From assembly GCA_019090225.1 (NCBI GenBank), contig JAHRWI010000268.1, forward strand, positions 1 to 7,160: 7,160 bases of DNA, given 5' to 3'. The notes under the pieces were generated by a model. It saw only the letters and a list, made by a program, of their open reading frames with translations, had not been told where the DNA came from and did not search any database. Source of the stretch: Porticoccaceae bacterium. Its GTDB lineage: Bacteria > Pseudomonadota > Gammaproteobacteria > Pseudomonadales > Porticoccaceae. Below, piece after piece: positions 5,328 to 7,160 of the stretch. The position numbers and the translations under genes are program-made. The number at the start of each line of letters is the position of its first letter. The stretch's first letter is position 1.

Positions 5328-6185
5328 ATGTCGAGTACAGATCTTATGTCAGCTAAAAGCGAAGCCGAATCAAACCAGGCTAGCCTCCCTCTGGCAGGAA
5401 AAGTGGCTTTGGTCACCGGCGCCACAGGCTACATCGGCAAAGCCATCGCACTCACGCTGGCCCGCCAGGGCGCATGCATTGCCGTCAGTGGTCGCAATCA
5501 ACAAGCCGGTAAGGCCGTGGTTGAAGAGATTATCGCCCTGGGCAGAAGTGCTCTCTTCGCCCAGGCGGACATTACCGATGGCGAGCAGGTAAACGATATG
5601 GTCAATGGCGTTGTCAGCCAATTAGGTCAACTCGATATCCTGGTGGCCAGTGGCGCAGGAGCGAGTCATGACTCCCTGCCCTTTCGATTATTTGACGAAC
5701 TGGATCATGACGAGATCGACTATTACATTAAAAGTCATTGGCTGAGCCGAGCCTATGCCGTGCAGGCCAGCATCAAACACATGAAAGCATCCGGCGGCGG
5801 TAAAATCGTGCTGATAGGTACCGATGCGGGTCGTATTGCCACCGTCGGCGAATCCATGATCGGCGGCTCCACCGCTGGCATGATGCAGATGAGTCGCGCT
5901 TTAGCCAGGGAATTGGGTCGCCACAACATTCGCATTAACGTGGTATCTATGAGTTACATATCAGACGCCGAACCGCGCTGGAAAAATAGCTCCGACGCCC
6001 TGGAATCAAAAGAAGATGCAGAAGGTAAACGTAAAGGCATGCTTGAGAATTTGCGCAAACGTATTCTCTTTGATGTAACAAGCGAGGATATCGCCGCTAC
6101 CGTGGCATTTTTCGCCGGCCCAGGTTCAGATGCCATCACCGGACAAACCTTAAGCGTCAACAGTGGCCTGAGTACGCCCGGCTAA
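5328..6185 (+). CDS. SDR-fold protein lacking the catalytic Tyr-x-x-x-Lys
   Basis: A 285-residue cytoplasmic protein with a Rossmann fold of the short-chain dehydrogenase/reductase family. The cofactor loop TGATGYIG (30-37) follows VALVT. SGRN (54-57) suggests NADP preference (inference). ADITD (80-84) and DILVASGAG (103-111) occupy the usual places, the latter replacing the NNAG motif. The C-terminus ITGQTLSVNSG is typical. Aligning TAGMMQMSRALAREL with the KAG...S.ALA.E. helix of FabG-like enzymes puts Thr182 at the catalytic Lys and Ile178 at the catalytic Tyr; Thr165 is at the Ser. The classical proton-relay residues are therefore absent and ordinary dehydrogenase activity is doubtful. 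It starts 10 nt after the oxidase stop and is probably in its operon. ATG at 5346 is an alternative start; neither has a strong Shine-Dalgarno. A 20-residue N-terminal extension precedes the fold. Confidence 0.88.
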   Translation: MSSTDLMSAKSEAESNQASLPLAGKVALVTGATGYIGKAIALTLARQGACIAVSGRNQQAGKAVVEEIIALGRSALFAQADITDGEQVNDMVNGVVSQLGQLDILVASGAGASHDSLPFRLFDELDHDEIDYYIKSHWLSRAYAVQASIKHMKASGGGKIVLIGTDAGRIATVGESMIGGSTAGMMQMSRALARELGRHNIRINVVSMSYISDAEPRWKNSSDALESKEDAEGKRKGMLENLRKRILFDVTSEDIAATVAFFAGPGSDAITGQTLSVNSGLSTPG

Positions 6186-6243
6186 ATACGTCCATTAATA
6201 AAAGTCCCTTAACAAGCGTGAAGTAACACAGGTTAATTACCAG

Positions 6244-7065
6244 ATGACACAAACCTTTAAAGAAATGGAGCTGGCCGGGTGGAACGAAAAAGCCTCGGCC
6301 TACGACCTCTACGCTGGCAAGATCACGCCCCAGGCTGTCGAACCCCTCCTTGATGCCATTGCTGTCGAACCAGGCATGCAGGTGCTCGACGTCGCTACCG
6401 GTCCCGGTTACCTGGCAGGCGGCGCACACCAACGGGGAGCCATCGCCACAGGTATTGACTTCTCGGGCTCTATGGTCGCCCAGGCCCAAAGGAATTTCCC
6501 CGACGCGCTGTTTTACGAAGGTGATGCCGAGTCATTGATTTTCCCTAACGATTTTTTCGATGCTATCGCCTGCCCCTTTGGCCTGCTACACCTGAGTGCT
6601 CCAGAAAAAGCCGTCGCCAACGCCTTTCGTGTACTGAGACCCGGTGGTAAGTACGGCTTTACCGTCTGGGCACCACCAGAGCGTCATGCCTTCTTCAACA
6701 TCGTCCTTGGCGCTATTGGTGCCCACGGATCAAATGATGTTGCGCTTCCTGAAGCTCCGCCTTTTTTCAGGTTTAGCGATCCCGGTGAATGTAAAAACAT
6801 TCTGGAAGCCAACGGTTTCAGGGATGCCACAGTCAGCGAAATAAGCCTTAACTGGAAACCTGAGGCTCCCAATGACCTACTCGACATGATTTATAAAAGC
6901 TCGGTAAGAACAGCCAAGTTATTTGAATTACAAACCGGTGCCGCACGAGACAATATTCACCAGCACATTCTGGAGCAAGCCGCTAAAGTAATTGATGCTG
7001 GTGATGAATTGCCCTGGGCAGCGGTGATGGCGGTAGGTACAAAACCCGAGCGGGATAGTGTTTGA
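6244..7065 (+). CDS. Class I SAM-dependent methyltransferase (UbiE/Methyltransf_11-like)
   Basis: A 273-residue cytoplasmic methyltransferase of unknown substrate. The N-terminal WNEKASAYD leads into motif I VLDVATGPG (47-55), which binds S-adenosylmethionine. Asp72 in GIDFSGSMV is the acidic residue expected to contact the ribose. GDAESLIF (93-100) contacts the adenine in relatives, FDAIACPFGLLHL (105-117) is motif II/IV, and RVLRPGGKYGFTVW (129-142) is motif III. The C-terminal part (about 150-273) carries the usual substrate lid and ends in AVMAVGTKP. The pattern is that of quinone and small-molecule C- or O-methyltransferases rather than DNA or protein enzymes. It begins 58 nt after the SDR stop with no evident terminator between, so it may be third in the oxidase operon; the Shine-Dalgarno (ACAGGT, 6228-6233) is weak. 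Nothing in the neighbourhood identifies the substrate. Confidence 0.88.
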   Translation: MTQTFKEMELAGWNEKASAYDLYAGKITPQAVEPLLDAIAVEPGMQVLDVATGPGYLAGGAHQRGAIATGIDFSGSMVAQAQRNFPDALFYEGDAESLIFPNDFFDAIACPFGLLHLSAPEKAVANAFRVLRPGGKYGFTVWAPPERHAFFNIVLGAIGAHGSNDVALPEAPPFFRFSDPGECKNILEANGFRDATVSEISLNWKPEAPNDLLDMIYKSSVRTAKLFELQTGAARDNIHQHILEQAAKVIDAGDELPWAAVMAVGTKPERDSV

Positions 7066-7160
7066 TCTGCGCTAGTGAATATATTGTGACCCGCTTTTAG
7101 CTGTATCGAGACTAAAACTTTTAACCTAGATCAACTGTCCAATAATCTAATCGAGATTAG
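7066..7160. other. Noncoding tail with a short dyad and a repeated decamer
   Basis: No gene is visible between the methyltransferase stop and the window edge. CTAATC-GA-GATTAG at 7147-7160 is a 6+6 nt inverted repeat. The decamer ATCGAGA[CT]TA occurs at 7105-7114 and 7150-7159, 45 nt apart. These could belong to the promoter of a gene beyond the right edge. No convincing rho-independent terminator follows the methyltransferase. Confidence 0.3.

Noticed and set aside
6157..6489. 110-codon minus-strand frame over the SDR/methyltransferase junction
   Set aside because: It is antisense to methyltransferase motif I, which is clearly coding on the plus strand, and shows no family pattern.

Overview
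The window looks like chromosomal DNA of a Gram-negative gammaproteobacterium, probably aerobic or facultative and possibly marine. The support is an hspQ gene (a gammaproteobacterial-type heat-shock gene), a small CPXCG cysteine-rich protein typical of the same group, a trimeric-type outer-membrane porin ending in Phe, and several Sec signal peptides for periplasmic proteins. The genus cannot be told from the sequence. No tRNA, rRNA, CRISPR array, insertion sequence or phage gene was seen.

Layout. (a) 1-591, minus strand: start-proximal part of an ABC-2 type ATPase, cut by the left edge. (b) 592-822: short divergent intergenic region with no confident gene. (c) 823-1368, plus strand: CPXCG protein then hspQ, ordinary housekeeping genes. 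(d) 4096 down to 1461, minus strand: porin, then a periplasmic protein with a covalent-FMN attachment motif, then a two-helix PepSY-type membrane protein whose start overlaps the FMN gene by 8 nt. These three form a likely operon for moving electrons across the inner membrane to a periplasmic flavin, with an outer-membrane pore. (e) 4097-4303: a compact divergent control region. The minus-strand promoter has a near-consensus -35/-10; a Fur-box-like sequence covers the -10 and an FNR/Anr-like dyad covers the -35. (f) 4304-7065, plus strand: a secreted two-domain multicopper oxidase resembling ceruloplasmin/hephaestin-type ferroxidases, a short-chain dehydrogenase (SDR) relative that has lost the catalytic Tyr and Lys, and a class I SAM-dependent methyltransferase. 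(g) 7066-7160: noncoding tail with a short dyad and a repeated decamer.

How it may work together (inference): the divergent pair of transcription units sets a predicted reducing module (membrane electron transfer to periplasmic FMN) opposite a predicted oxidising module (copper oxidase), sharing a control region with signals suggestive of iron and oxygen/redox sensing. Iron handling in the periplasm is the most economical reading. The place of the atypical SDR and the methyltransferase is unknown; they may modify a small molecule, or may simply be co-transcribed.
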